Assembly (NCBI GenBank): GCA_001600875.1
Contig: BCLD01000025.1
Span: forward strand, 1 to 64,000
DNA length: 64,000 bases
Origin: Solicoccozyma terricola
Lineage: Eukaryota > Basidiomycota > Tremellomycetes > Filobasidiales > Piskurozymaceae
Direction of reading: 5' to 3'
The notes under the pieces are model-generated. The model searched no databases, was not told the origin of the DNA, and worked only from the letters and a program-made list of their open reading frames with translations. The position numbers and the translations under genes are program-made. Positions 35,056 through 46,655 of the stretch are shown here, piece by piece; positions within the stretch are counted from its first letter, which is position 1, and each line of letters begins with the position of its first letter.

Positions 35056-36418
35056 GTTGGTACTCGAGATTGAAGCCTGTGGTAATTCCAGTTGGGGAAG
35101 ATGCTGAAAGACCGTCAATTTATATGCCCAGGTCAGTCGAGCTTCTCTAGGAACCGGTCATCCCCGGCCAGTGTACTCTTCCATGTGGGACGAACAGCTT
35201 GCTTCGGCATCGTATCATCTTGCCTCTTGGAGGATTCATGCTGCTGTTGGTGTGGAGGCCCTGGAGGCCCTTTGCTCATGTGATGTGGAGGCCCGGCTCA
35301 GGGTATGGTTTGCGGGGTATGCGCCGCCATACCCTTGTAACTACGGTATGCCAGGCATTTCTTCGTTTGCTATTCTGGGTGCTTACCAGAATTCGGCGAA
35401 ATATCATGTTGTATTAATGGCAACGCCGGACTCTGGTTTGGCCGGAGATACCTACAGACTCGGTCGCAAAAGCTTCCCGCTCGACTGGATGGGCAGTTAC
35501 ATCCAAGTTGAGCGGCCTCTTGATGCCTAGCTGAGCAAGTGCACGGTGGAAAAGGGTTTGCGGGCAGTTGCTGTCACGATGTCCCTCCAAGCTACATCTA
35601 CCCCTTGACTCCCACTTCCCGGAGCTTCTATATCTATTTGCACTCTCGAGGGAGCCAGAATCTCCAAGCCTGGTAGATGGTGGTCCCTCCATTGGGGCTG
35701 TCTTGCCAGCATCAATACCTGGCGGCGAGTATTTCCGGGAGACGAGCCTTCCTGGCCTGCCCAGCAGTTTCCCCCCTCTCCTATCCTATACTGGATTGCA
35801 TCCCTAAAGGCTGGGGGTACCTCTCTCTTTCCACGGAAAGAGACAAACTTTTGAGAGCCCGAGATGAGAGATATGCTGATGATTGTCGTTCTTTGAGATT
35901 CGATCAGGATGATGAATTTGGAGGCGGCGTTGTAGATTATGGAGGGAGAGCCGAGGGTTGGAGAGAGGAGGGGGGTCGGGGGAAGGGAGTACAAAGAGCA
36001 AACGAGAAGGAGAGGAGTCAGTGACCATGTCGCTTCTACCATTCCTCACCTACATCTCCAACCGGAGACTCAGAGCACGAGGTTGGGATGTCGAGGCTTA
36101 ATTGAGGTAGAGGAAGTGAAAGATAACCGAAATGTGGATGGCGACGGATGCGAGCCTGCCGGGGTCAAACATTGTGGGTTGATGTGATATTACGGCTTCG
36201 CTCCGGTCGTCGAGATGCGGCCAAGCGAAGTGATTATGTCCATCTCAAGGATACGCAAATAGCTCATGCACTGCTTGGGAGGACGAGAACTGCGCCTCCA
36301 AGGGTGGGTTTTGGGAAGAGCTGTAGATTTTTGATTTTGTACCAATATAGCATCACTCTCGCCCTGCTACAAAGCCACTTTCTCAGACACCAATCGCACC
36401 CCAAGGCATCATCCCCAT
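35056..36418. other. Intergenic, no supported gene
   Basis: Promoter side of the second sugar transporter and 3' side of the SDR gene. Open frames overlap on both strands and show no family motif. Confidence 0.4.
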
Positions 36419-37590
36419 CTAGGCAGCAACCATCTCCTTAAGCCCGTCCAAAGAAAACGCCCCGCCGGAGTCAGCGGTGGTGACCCTATCGACAAAGGAT
36501 TTGCATCGAAGAACGGATTGTTCGGTAGAGAGGGGAGCCTAGACAAAAAAAAAAACGAAAAAAGTCCACGAATAAAGTCAGTTTGCCATCCATCCATCGG
36601 AAACACGCTTTAAAGATTCACTTGTTCCCTTCCAACCTTGTGCAATTCGGTACCGACGAATCCAGGGTTGAGGTCGATAAACGTGATGTTGGGGAACCTG
36701 AGATGAAGAAGGAAATCTATCAGCCCTACCCATATCTCTCTTCCCCCACAGCGGTTCCACTTACTCATGAGCATACTTCAAAGTCGCAAAGCTCAGCGCC
36801 AACTTTGCTGCCGAATAACTGACGTACGCATACGCTTGAGTGGCTTTATGGAAGTCCATGGACCCGAGGAATGAACCGATGTTAACGACTCGTTTCTCGG
36901 TACCCTTTTCAAGCTGGGGGATCAAGGCCTTGGTGAAGAAGATGGGGCCGATGGTGTTGAGTTGGAACTGTCGGGTGGGGAGCAAGAGGAAATCAGTCAA
37001 GAGATAAATCGGGAAAGGAGCAGAGGAGGAAGGGACGCGAACAGTCCTGGTCCATTCATCCGGAGTGGAAGCAGTGATTTGCTTATCAGGAGCGGCACCA
37101 GCACCGAACCAGCCTCCGGCGTTGCTGAAGAGCACCGTCCAAGTGAGCTTTAATGGAGCACGGAGGGAAGCGTTGAACTCACTTGATCAATAGATCTACT
37201 CGACCACCGGTGTACTTGGCGATCTCTTGAGCGACAGCCTGGTGATCTCAAGTCGATGTAGTCAGCTACAATAGTAGCGCATAGAACAAAGGGGAGCAAG
37301 GTCGGTCAACTCACATCAAACGTCTCAGGCTGCTCCATATCCCCCTTGACAATGATAATCTTATCCCCCGCGAGTTTCTTGAGCTCGGTTGCCGATTCGG
37401 GACTTCGAACGACCGCGACTATCAAGGTATGTTCCTTGGCATATTGTTTTACCCATTCGATCTGTGGATCAACAAGTTCGAGGTGAGATTCGGAGCCTAT
37501 AAGCGGTGTGATAAGATGGTTCGAGCTCACTCCGATACCTCGAGCAGCTCCAGTGATCACGATCACTCGCGTGGTAGAGGAAGCAGACAT
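36419..37590 (-). CDS. Short-chain dehydrogenase/reductase
   Basis: Classical NAD(P)-dependent oxidoreductase. The start MSASSTTRVIVITGAARGIG contains the TGxxxGxG cofactor motif, split by a short intron. Later exons give NNAGGWFGAGAAP (the NNAG motif), FQLNTIGPIFFTKALIPQLE and NIGSFLGSMDF. The catalytic YxxxK is in YVSYSAAKLALSFATL. The last exons read DLNPGFVGTEL-like and GGAFSLDGLKEMVAA-stop at 36419. The protein is about 260 residues, normal for the family. The substrate is not predictable. A minisatellite lies just upstream of its ATG. Confidence 0.88.
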
Positions 37591-37632
37591 TATCGGTGGG
37601 AAGGGGTGTTAATTGGAAGAGGGGGGTATTGA

Positions 37633-37706
37633 AGTTGGAAGTGGGGTTGAAAGTGGTGTTGGAAGTGGTGTTGGAAGTGGTGTTGGAAGTGGTGTTGGAT
37701 TGGATG
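37633..37706. repeat. Minisatellite, 12-bp unit GTTGGAAGTGGT
   Basis: About six imperfect copies (GTTGGAAGTGGG, GTTGAAAGTGGT, then GTTGGAAGTGGT repeated). The array lies about 45-115 bp upstream of the SDR start codon, in its promoter or leader. Confidence 0.9.
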
Positions 37707-39672
37707 TTTCAAGACGAGTTGAAGACAGGGATTCCATTCCGACCGACCCTCACATTGTGCCAGCCAATATAGGGACAGGGAATCCAATCCGGGTTCCGAG
37801 GTAGATTTGGGGGGGTTGCTAAGCAGCAACGCGCGTTCCATTGATAGCTTACTAGCGGCTTACCAATACAAAAAATGCCAGCGAATCTTGCGATTAATGA
37901 AAGATTGATTTCCGCCGTACTGCGTCCGCATTGGTAACCAGATCAAAGGGCCGGTGACAATGGCCTGGGCGCACGGGTTACCTCACATGTTCACTCTCGG
38001 GCTTTCTTCTTGCGGGCGGTCTCAGTAGTATATATTTCATGGCCTGGTGGCAAAAGAGGACTGTTACGAATAAAAGTGGTGGCAAAACTGGGGAATGATA
38101 TTCGGTCAAGTCTTCTACTCCATCTCTAGCTCGATAACCTAGGTATTATGTAGTCCCAGACATGTTGCCCTCTGCCACACTTACATCCTACCTTATACTG
38201 ATGCATCCCAGACTGATCCAGACTTGCTGACAGTGTTACGGACACTCATCCGTACTTGTTTCTGACAGTGTTTTCACTCATCTGTACCTTTTGACAGTCT
38301 TATGGACAGGTGTCCATAAAAGCCCTATCTTAACAAGGACGTCTCACCAACCTTTTCTGTCAACCATATGAGAATCATCTGTCTCTCCTACATAAGTAAG
38401 TTAAGAGTTCTGTAACCTGGGAGATTTCTCATCTACCACGTGCTGGTAGTTTGCCAGTGGAAATTTCGGTGAGATCCATGGACCGGTTCGTTTGCTGGGT
38501 CCATGCTAGTGGGTGGTGTTAATGACTCTTCTGATGATAGACGTACGTTCCCTTGTTCTGGGAACCTGGGACAGTGCCGGCTGAACACATGTTGCGTAGA
38601 ACGACATCCACTGCAATGCCGAACAGATTCATCGGGTGCAATCCTCTCCGGGAGTGTGAGATTTCCTTGCAGTGGATGATTTCCGGATGACGGGCGATAT
38701 ACAATCCATCGCTGATGATGGTGGGCAAGTGCATGAACACGTGAAACTAAGACTAGGGATCGATGCTGATCTGGAGTATAGCAGCTAGCGGTTCCGATTA
38801 TCAATATCATCGGCTTCCGCACTCAGCCAACCAAACTCGGGTGAATGTCACGATTTGGTGGCGCATTTGATGGGTCGAGTTAGATGTTCTCGCATTTAGA
38901 ACGCAAGCCTTCGCCGCGTATTGACGCAGCTTCCCCATTCTCCCGCCTTCGAATGACTTCTATGTCAACTGCATCCACCAGCATCCGAAAGTCAGGAACA
39001 GCGAGTCTCTTCTCTATCGTGCCGGGCGGAATCAATATGGCGTCCTCGGCAGAATATTTCCTATTTTGCTGCTGGTTGGTGAAGGGTAAAACAGGAAGCA
39101 GCAACGAGCTGCATTATGCCCGGGGCCCGTGACGCCTCCAGAAGCGGGAGGGTCATGCGAATGGCTTCACGAGCAAAGAGCAAGATTCGTCACTATAAGG
39201 GGCGTCAAGGGGCGCCGCGGCCCTGTGGGTAACTTGTTGCAACGTCCAAAAAAGCCTTCAACACTGGACGGCTATTTGCACAGTAAACCTGGGGCCTCCC
39301 AACTTTTCACATTCATGAGCAAATCGTCACGATAACAAGCGCCCAAATGGGGCCCAGCAATGGCAGCGCCTGTGACGTACACCAGATATAGAAAAAAGAT
39401 GGAAACTTTCTCTCCACGATTCGGTTCTGGCTGAAGCAAAACGCCTGTGGACGGGAAGTCAAATCAAACGAGATTCTCCCCCCGGTTCCTTGGCGTTCCT
39501 TTGGAAGCATCGAACAAGCCAGAGTAACAGGTTGTCCTGCAGCCGGGCAGTCTATAAAGGCCTTGCGAATACCTTCGGACTCCACCTCATCCCTCGCCCA
39601 GAAAGTCACTTGCTCAATTTGTCAAATCACTTCAAATCCGCCGATTTACGGAAAACAATATCGTAGACCAAT
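37707..39672. other. Large intergenic region, no supported gene
   Basis: About 2 kb between two divergent genes. It includes loosely repeated phrases around 38225-38310 (tgacagtgtt, actcatccgtac / actcatctgtacc) and a minus-strand frame at 38433-38822 without recognisable motifs. The last 100 bp form the lipoxygenase promoter. Confidence 0.4.
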
Positions 39673-41798
39673 ATGAACCAACTACGTAGGAACAACCCTT
39701 TCAACCTTCGCTCGTGGGATCATGGTGTGGTAGGCCAAGAGCTTCTCAAGCGGAACATCCTTCCGAGGAAACTATCTGACGATGAGGTCAAAGCGGCCCA
39801 AGGTCTTATCGTCCCTGCCTCAGCTCCAGATACACAGCTGAAATCGGGAACCTTCTCGGGAACGGCAAAGGCAATGACCGACGTGTATCGCCGTATCGAG
39901 ACTCGGTGAGCTCCGTGAAGTGGCTCAGACAGGCGTCCTCAAACTTCATACTGAGCTGTTGCCCCACTCTTCATAGCTTCACGTCCTTCTTCGACGTGTT
40001 GGGAATCGACCCATCCATTCCTTTGACGAAAGATCTGGCAGAGAAACGAAAGCTCTACGAATGGTCTCCACAGACGGGCTCTAATGCCGATAAATATCCA
40101 CCTCATCTCAGCTTGATTCCGGCCGGACCAGACAACCTCTCGCCTTTCCAGATCTTTGACACGATGCGTCTGTTGGATACCGGATTCATTCTGGCGTCCA
40201 TCATCCCGGAATCGTTCAAGGACTTTGTAGAATGTGATCCCGATAAAGGAGCTACCATGGCCGCGTTGGACCTCCAGAATCGAAGGTTACGAGCTGCTAA
40301 GAAGAACATCTTTGAAGACCCAAACATTGGCGATTGCGTCGTCACACCTTGGTACACGGACGAATCTTTTGGTCAGCAGCAGCTGACGGGCGTGAATCCG
40401 GCCACGATAGAAATCGCCTCCGACAGGTGGATCTCAGAGTTTCAAAAAGAGGCTTCAAAACAGGGCAAAGTGGACATGCAACGCTTAATTGCCGACCCAG
40501 CGACTCGCAAGTCGTTGTACGTTCAGGATTGCAGTTACTTTCGAGCCGCAGTGGGTGTCCCTCCGACATCGAATCTCTCAGCCGTGCCCAAAGACAGCTC
40601 TAGGCCCCGGTATGCCTGCGCTTCAGTCACGCTGTTCCATTTGAGGCCTGAAGGGAAACTGCATCCTTTGGCCATCGTCATCGACTACAAGCAGGACATG
40701 GATCACTCGGTCGTCATCTTCAACAAACGAATGGACCCCAGTGATAAGCTGAATCAAGATACCGATTGGCCTTGGCGCTATGCTAAATCGTGTGCATCCA
40801 GTGCCGATTGGATTAGACACGAGCTCAAGGTGCATCTGGTGGATTGTCACTTTGTCGAGGAAGCAACGATCGTTGCGGCACATCGGTCTTTCACCACCGA
40901 TCACCTTGTTTTTCGGTGCTTGTCGCCGCATTGGGTGAAAACCCTTCCTCTCAACGCTGCGGCTCGTACGACACTCGTCCCTCACGTCATCCTTCCACTG
41001 ATCGGTCTCGACGAGGATTCTACATATACCTTTATCAGGGACGCTTATAAACGATTCGACTGGGTAGACCATTATGTTCCCAACCACCTGGAGAAACGAG
41101 GATTCCCGCTCGCGGAACTTCACGACTCTGACAAGTTCCACAATTACGCTTACGGCCAGGAGATTCTACTTATGTGGAACATCATCCGAAAGTTTGTCAA
41201 GGCGTTCCTTGCAGACAGCGGAAAAGGATTTGCTAGCGACGAAGCGGTCGCAAATGATGAGGAGATTGGCGTTTGGTGCCAAGAAATGCAGAGCGACGAA
41301 GGAGGACAGATGAAATCGTGGCCCACCATCAAGACGGTGGATCAACTAGTCGATTGCGTCACCATGTGCATACACATCGCTTCGCCTCAACATACAGCGG
41401 TAAACTACTTGCAAGAGTATTACGATGCGTATGTGGTCAACAAACCGCCGGCAATTTGTTCACCTCTTCCCACGACCCTGGACGAACTTACCAATTTCAC
41501 CGAAAATCAACTCATGAAGGCGCTTCCGATCAATCGACCAAATGAATGGCTCTTGGCGTCTCACCTGGTGCACCTTCTCAGTTACCGGGTCGCTGAGGAT
41601 CAGAACCTCATCAACTACGGCCTATCGTTACACCTTGCGGAGGATGATCCGGCCTTGCAGAATGCCGCCAAGGGCTTCGTGGACGATCTGTTGGACTTTG
41701 AGTTGGTATTGCAACGTATCAATGGCAAATTGGACGACAAGGAGATTCCCTACAATGTCTTGGACCCGAATGCCAACGCTGTCTCCATTCTTATCTGA
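39673..41798 (+). CDS. Lipoxygenase
   Basis: Non-haem metal dioxygenase that inserts O2 into polyunsaturated fatty acids to make hydroperoxides. Exons 39673-39905 and 39977-41798 join through a 71-nt intron and give 684 residues. Metal ligands are visible with canonical spacing: His359 and His364 in RHELKVHLVDCH, His550 and Asn554 in SPQHTAVNYLQEYY, and the C-terminal Ile (AVSILI-stop). These correspond to His499, His504, His690, Asn694 and the terminal Ile of soybean LOX-1. DWPWRYAKSCASSADWIRHE and NAAARTTLVPHVILPLIG are further family blocks. Whether the metal is iron or manganese cannot be read. Many fungal lipoxygenases are secreted, but this start (MNQLRRNNPFNLRSWDHG) shows no signal peptide. 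Confidence 0.93.
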
Positions 41799-42457
41799 AA
41801 TTTGGTCGAGGGCGTCTTTAGTTATTATTACTTGTGATTTGTAATACCAGCCGCCGTTGCTATAGCCCCAGCTCTTGCCTTTCGGCAGCATACCATTGAT
41901 AGTGGGCTTTGAAGCCTCAATCTTCGAACCAAAAATCTTTGGATCACCCCCTGAAGCCTTTCTTCGTGGTAAGGGCGTTGACGTCTTGCCTTTCCTTTTC
42001 ATCGGGCGTAGTGATTTCGCTTTGCTTGTCTGCCCGACGCTAAGCGTTATACATCGCGCCGTAAAATTGCCCCTCAGATAGTCTGTTGATTGGGTAAGTA
42101 TCAAGACCGCCCAAGATCACCACGTTTTGCTCCTCTTTGACTCTGGAGTAGTTACCTGACGATGAATTCGACATCGTTCATGACATATAACATCAAAAGC
42201 ATGGGCATGTCCTCTGAAACACCATTTGCCACTTCAATGATAGTCCGCGTGTAGTTGACGATGATCATCATCGGACCATCCCAAGTTCGTACTCTCCCAC
42301 TGACGGAGATTACTCCCTATCCACTTCTCCCAAGACCGGTAATTCTACCGCAGCGAGAATATTACAGGCAAAGTTAGGCCGCTGCTTTGTGATCACTTCA
42401 TCCATTTACAGGGTGGACGTGTTCTACTCCTCGTCGTCCCTGCAAATCACGTCAACG
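41799..42457. other. Intergenic, no supported gene
   Basis: A minus-strand frame (41628-42104) runs antisense over the 3' end of the lipoxygenase and encodes a lysine-rich stretch (PMKRKGKTSTPLPRRKAS). It could be a small basic protein or a chance frame. Confidence 0.3.
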
Positions 42458-42682
42458 ATGTCAACGATGACGATGCCGGCGGTGGTTACCACAACGAGTC
42501 AAAGTGAGAATCCTGGCGCAGCAGCAGCCCCCAATCCGGACCTCACACGCCTGCAATCGTTGTCTAGCTTATCCCTGCGTTATCTTCATTCAGCTCATCA
42601 CCCCGCTAACGAAGCAGAGGAGGAGTCAGGGATAGCCGTGGATGACGAGGAGGATTATGATCCAGGGGGTTGTGCTGGATAA
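42458..42682 (+). CDS. Hypothetical small Ser/Thr-rich acidic ORF
   Basis: ATG-started 75-codon frame (MSTMTMPAVVTTTSQ to DDEEDYDPGGCAG-stop) with an acidic tail. The +1 frame continues for about 44 more codons with plausible protein text (VLDNVTADVVVLVSQDDRD). A missed intron or a frame slip is therefore possible. No family recognised. Confidence 0.25.
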   Translation: MSTMTMPAVVTTTSQSENPGAAAAPNPDLTRLQSLSSLSLRYLHSAHHPANEAEEESGIAVDDEEDYDPGGCAG

Positions 42683-42998
42683 TGTCACCGCGGACGTGGT
42701 AGTGCTTGTGAGTCAGGATGATAGGGATCTGATTCTGAGGCGTGTTGGGTTTATCTACAACTGCGAATGCAATTCCACCTCTGGGATGGAATTGTGACCT
42801 TTTACCCCAGTGGTAGGAGGCCCAGTTAGTGATTGGTTACTTCGCAGTTGCATTCATTACATTGTGAGACCCGTAGGTGTCCCATGATGAGTGAGCGGCG
42901 GCAATCAGCCGTCAAAGACCGTATCTTTGCCCAAGCGGCCGTTGCTATGGCCCTATGACAATTTACATTTGTAATTGTAAGGAAGAGATGGGACCCAG
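42683..42998. other. Intergenic, no supported gene
   Basis: The phrase aactgcgaatgcaattcc and its partial reverse complement at about 42843-42857 form a weak inverted repeat. No gene seen. Confidence 0.35.
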
Positions 42999-44734
42999 CT
43001 AGACAAGACTGTAGACTATCTTCTCAGCCGCATATCCACCGTTACGCATGATATCTAGACCTTCAACGATATCTGATTGAGAATGCGTGTGTGTGTGTGT
43101 GTAAGGGAGAATGAGAGCGAGGTCAGAAACGATGACGGGAGAAAGAGACGAGAGAGCACCCACGGTCCAAACCTCCCTCCATAATCCTGAGCTTTTGCGC
43201 CTTGTACTTTGGCGAACCACCCCTAGAGGTGTCCCAACCAGCGAGGAGAGCAGGGAGTTCCTTAGTGTTCCATTCATAGGCTCCTTTGTTGTCGAGTGGC
43301 ATGGCAGGGAGGTGTATAGCGTTGGCATAAGGTCAACTATGGTTGAAGAAATCGAAGGGAGAGTCAGCGATTACGGTGGTAAGGAGTATGGGGAGAGAAC
43401 AAGGGGTTGACAGCCACGTACCGCGTATCCAAGCTGTGTGTACGTCAAACTGAACTCGGTCTTGACGTCAGCTCGTCGAGCAGCAGTCTCAGCAGAGACG
43501 GGCAAGGTGCAGACGACAGAACCTCCAGAGGGACCGATGGTATCTGAAGAATAGATAGAGCCAGTCAGATCGTGATGGTCGGGCTGTGCAAACGAGTGGC
43601 TGAATCATGCAGCATTTGGGTGCTCACCTATACAAGCCTCGGTGCTTCCCTTCTCGGACGCGCAATCAATGGCAGCAAAGACTCCCTCTTTTCCAGCAGC
43701 GGCCTTGATCTGCTTGACAACATCAGCATCTCGGTAGTTGAAGCAGGCAGTAGCGCCAAGGGCGAGAAGCCTCTCATGGTTGGCCGGGGATGCGGTAGTC
43801 AAAACTTTGTAACCAGACAAGACTGCCAGCTGAAGAGCATGGTGACCAACGGCAGTTGCCCCTCCCCAGACAAGGATCTGAATGAAAGCAATTAGCGCAA
43901 CAGTCAGCAAGGGTTTGGGAATGTAGCAAAAAGGAGAGACGGGGACCTACGGTCTTACCCTCCGTTGAAGGAGCAGAAGGTCGTGCGAGGTCGAGTCGCG
44001 TGTAGAGAGACTGAACGGCAGTGAGGTGAGGAATCTGAGAGCAAGAGCGAGAACGGAATCTGAAGTCAGTCTCATCTGAAGGAGGTATGGAGACGGGGGA
44101 TGAGGGATGAGGGGGGGAGATGACGTACGGGGAGGGAAGCAGCCTCGAGAGCGCTCATGGAGTCGGGAATTTTGGCAACAACTCCCTTATTGAATCGAAC
44201 ATACTCGGCATACGATCCATTGTTGGGGTCAGACGTTCCAAAAACAAACCCAAATATTCGATCTCCCTTTTTGACATGTGTGACGTTGGATCCAACGGCA
44301 ACAACCTCACCGGCACTGTCACACCCGACAACATTCGATTTATTGGGTGGATTCCAGGGTCCAATGGCATGTTTCCAGTCGGTCGGGTTGAGACCGACAG
44401 CGAGTGTTCGGGACTGGGGGGCAGGAATGAGGGAGGGGGGGGGGGGGGGGGGGGGGGGGCGAAAACAGTCAGTCGAGATATTGCAACCAAAGTGCAAATA
44501 GAGCACATTCAAGCCAGATGTACTGACGATGATGCTGCGTGACGAACGACGACCCAGATAAAGCTGGCTGGTCAGTTCAAGATCTTGCAAGGGAAGAAGA
44601 AGCCAGATCGTTCTAACTCACTCATCGGGACCCAAGTTTTTGTTGGCCTCAAGACTGCCGAAAGGAACGTCCACGACGGCGACCGAAGGTCCGCCTTGAG
44701 TTTTAAGGGCCTTGATAGTGTTGGGAATGGACAT
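42999..44734 (-). CDS. Medium-chain (zinc-type) reductase, enoyl/quinone reductase-like
   Basis: NADPH-dependent MDR oxidoreductase, probably of the zinc-free quinone/enoyl reductase branch seen in fungal trans-acting enoyl reductases. The ATG at 44734 begins MSIPNTIKALKTQGGPS. Later exons give AVGLNPTDWKHAIGPW and NVVGCDSAGEVVAVGSNVTH (the GCDxAGxV block). GDRIFGFVFG follows, and ILVWGGATAVGHHALQLAVL is the cofactor-binding AxxG motif. FNYRDADVVKQI is next, and the C-terminus is DIVEGLDIMRNGGYAAEKIV. The stop is at 42999. One intron carries a 25-base G run on the + strand (C on the coding strand). The exon between the first and the AVGLNP exon is uncertain. Confidence 0.85.
44435..44459. repeat. 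Homopolymer tract, 25 G (C on coding strand)
   Basis: It lies in an intron of the minus-strand reductase gene, about 20-30 bp upstream of its acceptor, so the coding strand has a C25 polypyrimidine tract. Confidence 0.9.
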
Positions 44735-45548
44735 ACTGAACAGGTCTGAGGGAGGGATTGTAGTGGAAAGGATGGTGTCGGTGCCCAATTGAACTCCTCC
44801 GACCCCCCCCCCCCTCCCCCCCCTCTCTTTAGAAGGCATCCTGTCCTCTCTGCCGACCAGCCGAAAGTCTCGAAGGCTCGAAGGTAGGTCGCAAAGCCCC
44901 TTGTGATAGTTGCAGCCTCCGCCACGCGGCCCACGTGGGGTCGGTGATCGCTCTTACCTATACAGTGAGACAGCGGTACAGCGCTTCCGCATGTTGCCGA
45001 GTTCCACCTACGTAAGTCCCTCTTGATTTCCAGCCGAGAATTGCCCATCTAATCTAGAATATGATGTGATCTGCCCGAGCCGAAGGCAGCAACTTATATT
45101 CAAGTCTTGTCGTCGTTGCGCCTGTCGAAATCTGACATCGACAGGAGGCAAGTGCAGTCCACTGTCTTTTCTACAGCATCGAGTCGGTCAGAGATTTCCC
45201 CGATAATCTCTTCGGTTTAGTGAATCGAGTGGTGTGGGTGAATATCTGCTTGCACGTAGAAGGTCAATCAATGATCTTTCTAATGCGAGCGCTCGGAACC
45301 TCGATAGCTGAGGTTATGCAGGACTTGGAGGGATGGCAAGACGGTTGAGTGACAATGGTGAAGGGAGGTACCAGAAGACGGGAGTCCACTTTCATCCAAA
45401 TGGTAGGCTGGCATCGTGCTCTGCTTCAAACTATGGCAGTAGTAAGAGATGGAAGAAGCTTCGCGATCAGCAGGGGTAGCGGCGGCAGGGTGTGCGGGCG
45501 GATAGAAACGATGTAAGGTTTGATAGGAGGCTCACCTTTTGCGACCCA
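44735..45548. other. Intergenic with poly-C and dispersed repeat copy 1
   Basis: Promoter of the reductase. Contains C12-T-C8 at 44803-44823 and the first copy of a dispersed repeat at 45023-45210. No gene supported. Confidence 0.5.
45023..45210. repeat. Dispersed repeat, copy 1
   Basis: Shares ttgatttccagccg, gagccgaagg, gttgcgcctgtcgaaat and gagtcggtcagagatt, all in the same order, with 50412-50644. Both copies read in the same direction. Copy 1 lacks a stretch of about 45 bp that copy 2 has near its left end. No coding content; perhaps a solo terminal repeat or MITE. Confidence 0.8.
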
Positions 45549-45926
45549 TTATGAGCCATCGATGCTGCAACCGACAGTGATGCCGGCGTTCTTTCGGCCC
45601 TGATTGTGATATTGCTCAGCTTTGGCATCCGACAGAGAATTCGAGCTCCCAATAATTCCCACCGACATGTGTTCAGCAGAATCGCAAAGACACCCTTTCG
45701 ACGGAAATGGAAATGGTGAGATTGTCAAACGGAGCGGAGCGTATTCACACCGCATCTTGTGGAATGAGCCAAATCGGTCATCACGAGCGAAGGAATCGGG
45801 AACGTACGTATACTCACCTCAGCTTCCCAAGCATTCTCCTTGCACTCCTCCCAATCCCTGAGCCGATATGATGGGATGTCAGAGGCGGACACACAGTTGA
45901 TAACGAAACACGATTGCTCACTTCAT
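45549..45926 (-). CDS. Small hydrophilic protein, possibly CsbD-like
   Basis: Three-exon model. A five-base first exon (ATGAA) at 45926 is joined to KDWEECKENAWEAE and then to a final exon with MSVGIIGSSNSLSDAKAEQY and NQGRKNAGITVG, ending at 45549. The Trp-Glu start and the SLSDAKAEQYHNQGR text resemble small fungal CsbD-type stress proteins. The resemblance is from memory and weak, and the tiny first exon is a guess. No signal or membrane segment. Confidence 0.35.
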
Positions 45927-46655
45927 CTTAGTCAGATCTTCGTCTCATTCTGAGTTGTTGTTTTGACCCGGCGGATACAGGATCAGCGATAGACCCGTAT
46001 CAGAAGGTGAGGGCTGAAAGTGGTGGTGTTCTTCTCGACTTGATTTGTTTTCCACCTAGTAGTGTGTTGAATGACAGGGTTCCTTATATACTGGTGATGC
46101 GGCTGATGCGCACTACTGATGCTCTCGCTTGTGGCTAGCACCCATCCATGGAGCCTTACGTCCATCGAGTGATGGACGACACACCCCTTAATTGCTTGCG
46201 GTCGACGACTGGTCCAGTGGTGACCTTGCCATGCAGCACCTATTTAGCTTGCCTGCGTCATCAAGCATCTTTCGACACTGGCACACAACCTGACCAATCC
46301 ATCAATCAATCCATCATCTAGCAGGGATATCTAGCTGGTTCATTCCGAGTAACCCACTCAAGCTCCATTGCGGTAACTCCGCAATTGGCAAGCGAGAGGA
46401 CGACTACGAGTAGAGGTTGCATAGCAGTTGCTCTTCTTCCGGTGTTGGATGTGGGTCGAGTGTCGATGGTCTGACATTGTAAGGGTTCAAGTGGCTCGAT
46501 TATTATCTTTGCATGAGATCACCATCCAGCGGCCCTCATGCGAGTTCACCAAAGCGCCGCCCCTACAGGTAGCATGTTGTCTATTCATTCATTCATCACC
46601 TTCACGGGTAGGTAAATCACTTGAAAAAATGTGGTTCTTGCCCGTCTCAGTACTC
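45927..46655. other. Intergenic, no supported gene
   Basis: Between the small protein gene and the 3' end of the ferroxidase gene. A TATA-like tatata at about 46085-46090 fits the minus-strand small gene. No further gene seen. Confidence 0.4.

Noticed and set aside
42389..42830. Antizyme-like programmed frameshift gene
   Set aside because: An overlapping +1 frame exists after an acidic ORF, but no antizyme motif or recognised shift site was seen.
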